Source of the DNA: Verrucomicrobia bacterium LW23
GTDB lineage: Bacteria > Verrucomicrobiota > Verrucomicrobiia > Methylacidiphilales > UBA1321
Direction of reading: 5' to 3'
Length of the DNA stretch: 64,000 nt
NCBI GenBank assembly: GCA_003054695.1
Contig: QAZA01000050.1
Location: forward strand, 372,001-436,000
Positions 62,764-64,000 of this stretch are shown piece after piece (positions within the stretch are counted from its first letter, which is position 1; each line of letters starts with the position of its first letter). The notes below the pieces were generated by a model. The model was given only the letters and a program-made list of their open reading frames with translations, was not told where the DNA came from and made no database searches. The position numbers and the translations under genes were made by a program.

Positions 62764-64000
62764 CTAAAACTTCACCTCAAAGCCGCCGGTGATGCTCCGC
62801 CCCTCGCCGGGCCAATAGACTGCCGGGTTCGGCGTAAGCCTGGCGCTCGCCGTCGCGTTGATGACCGAGACGTAGCTCTCGTCCAGGAGGTTGCGTGCGT
62901 CGACGTACACCTGCCAGCGGCCGCTGGGTGCCTTGTAGCCGGCCCTCAGGCCAAACAGCACGTACGGATTCGCAAACGCCGTGTTGGCATAATCTGCCGC
63001 CCACTCAAAGGGCACGGAGGTCACATTCGGCCCGATGTAAAAGCCGCTCTCGTGCTCAAAGAGCAGCTCCGCATAGGTGTTGACCGGGGGGATGGCCGGC
63101 AGTGAGTTGGTGCCGAAGGTGGGGTCGCCCGCAAAGTAGTTGTCGGACCACGTCAGCGTGTTGTTCAGCGTCAGCCGGCTTGTGCGGCCAGGGCCGCGCT
63201 GCTCAACGTCCTTGGCATCTTTGGGATCATGAACCGCTTTGGGATCGGGATTGCCGCCCTTGATCGGCTTCCCCTCGCCGGTGAACTCCCACAGCGTAGT
63301 CTGTAACCCAAACTCCACGCCCTGATGTATCGTCGGGGTGGCATTTGTCGTCACAAACGTATTGGAGCCCGGGCTGGTCTCCTGTGTCAGGATCTCGTTG
63401 TCAATCCACGAGCGGTAGAGCGACACACTGCCGGAGAAGATGCCGACCTTGCCACGCGCGCCCAGCTCGAGCGTCGTTGCCGTCTGCGCATTGTAGCCAT
63501 TCCTGGCCTGCTGAGAAAAAGGTGCGGTGAAGCGGTTGGCCACCGTGGGCTGACTCGCCGCGTAGGACGAAGATTGCGCAAACTCCACAGTTCGCGACAC
63601 ATTGGCAAACACCTGGTTCTCCGGGTTAAACTCGTACCGGACACCAAAGCGCGGTGCATAATCCACAAAGGATTGCTCCACGCTCTGGTTACCCCTGAAG
63701 TTGAGCGATGAACCGCGATTGGCGTAGAGCAGGGAGATGCCCGGGCTGAGCCACAACTGCGGCACCACTTCGAGATCGTGGTTAGCCGAGAACACGATAT
63801 TGTCACCCGTGAAATCCTGACTGCTTAGCACCTCTTTATTATAGCGCGAGTTGTTGCGGCCGATGATTTGGCGACCGCCGTAGAGAATAGTCTGGGCACT
63901 GAGAGAGAATTTGGTGTTTGCCTTGCGACCAAACAGCTCGTCCTCTCGCTCGTAGCCAAGCACTGCGGCAAAATCTCCCGTCACGTCCTTTTGGCTGGTC
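62764..64000 (-). CDS. TonB-dependent outer-membrane receptor, C-terminal part (cut by window edge)
   Basis: At least 412 residues of the C-terminal beta-barrel are visible; the gene continues beyond 64000. Alternating amphipathic strands (YAPRFGVRYEFNPENQVFAN, FGLRAGYKAPSGRWQVYVDA) end in a terminal Phe (GGFEVKF), the signal for barrel insertion. The region around NLLDESYVSVINATASARL and PGEGRSITGG resembles siderophore/other TonB receptors. The substrate is probably that of the adjacent importer and monooxygenases. Plug and TonB box are outside the window. Confidence 0.93.
   Translation of the reverse strand, partial: TSQKDVTGDFAAVLGYEREDELFGRKANTKFSLSAQTILYGGRQIIGRNNSRYNKEVLSSQDFTGDNIVFSANHDLEVVPQLWLSPGISLLYANRGSSLNFRGNQSVEQSFVDYAPRFGVRYEFNPENQVFANVSRTVEFAQSSSYAASQPTVANRFTAPFSQQARNGYNAQTATTLELGARGKVGIFSGSVSLYRSWIDNEILTQETSPGSNTFVTTNATPTIHQGVEFGLQTTLWEFTGEGKPIKGGNPDPKAVHDPKDAKDVEQRGPGRTSRLTLNNTLTWSDNYFAGDPTFGTNSLPAIPPVNTYAELLFEHESGFYIGPNVTSVPFEWAADYANTAFANPYVLFGLRAGYKAPSGRWQVYVDARNLLDESYVSVINATASARLTPNPAVYWPGEGRSITGGFEVKF

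Overview
The window is GC-rich DNA (by eye about 60-65%) from a Gram-negative, double-membraned bacterium. The best guess is Verrucomicrobiota, perhaps an Opitutales/Opitutaceae member. This rests on the mix of TonB/ExbBD, a TonB-dependent receptor and TolC (outer membrane), several PilT-type ATPases, IclR/LacI regulators with sulfatase and GH5/GH28-type enzymes, giant DUF11 surface proteins, many genes without an obvious Shine-Dalgarno sequence, and intergenic spaces full of dispersed palindromes. No 16S rRNA or other marker is present, so the assignment is an inference. I saw no rRNA, tRNA, CRISPR array or transposase gene.

Layout. 0.4-6.6 kb: a PilT-like ATPase with an odd Walker A, a GT9-like glycosyltransferase, a large imperfect palindrome, an Lrp/AsnC regulator with an aminotransferase, and a GH5 enzyme with a readable sigma-70-type promoter. 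6.6-27.7 kb: one minus-strand block in the order tolC, a 3,380-residue DUF11-repeat protein, a truncated SecA-like ATPase, a DUF3467 protein, a GAF-HlyD fusion, and a PqqD-like/M50 protease/HlyD fusion, with a third free HlyD-type adaptor divergent from tolC. 27.7-36.3 kb: uvrB, a YfcE-like phosphoesterase, an HtrA/DegP protease, then an IclR regulator, a cytoplasmic sulfatase and a LacI regulator. 36.3-44.6 kb: pheS, PilT and an extended PilT, a GH28-like beta-helix enzyme and a chloroperoxidase-type hydrolase, separated by repeat-rich spacers. 45-48 kb: trpE, trpG and a diacylglycerol-kinase-like gene. 48.8-64 kb: exbB-exbD-tonB plus half of a Dpp/Opp-type ABC importer on plus, meeting head-on the other half, four luciferase-like flavin monooxygenases and a TonB-dependent receptor on minus.

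Two systems stand out. The 6.6-27.7 kb block looks like a self-contained export machine for the giant protein. It has an outer-membrane channel and three adaptors but no ABC ATPase; the only energy-coupling protein in the block is a SecA relative that ends inside the helical scaffold and so lacks the two-helix finger and C-terminal linker. The cargo has no Sec signal peptide but carries an LEPR-XLL-like N-terminal motif. I know of no characterised system with this composition. The 48.8-64 kb block is a complete uptake and oxidation route, from outer-membrane receptor through TonB/ExbBD and a periplasmic binding protein and ABC importer to cytoplasmic FMNH2-dependent monooxygenases. It most likely scavenges organosulfur (or organonitrogen) compounds; its four monooxygenases arose by duplication of a two-gene unit.
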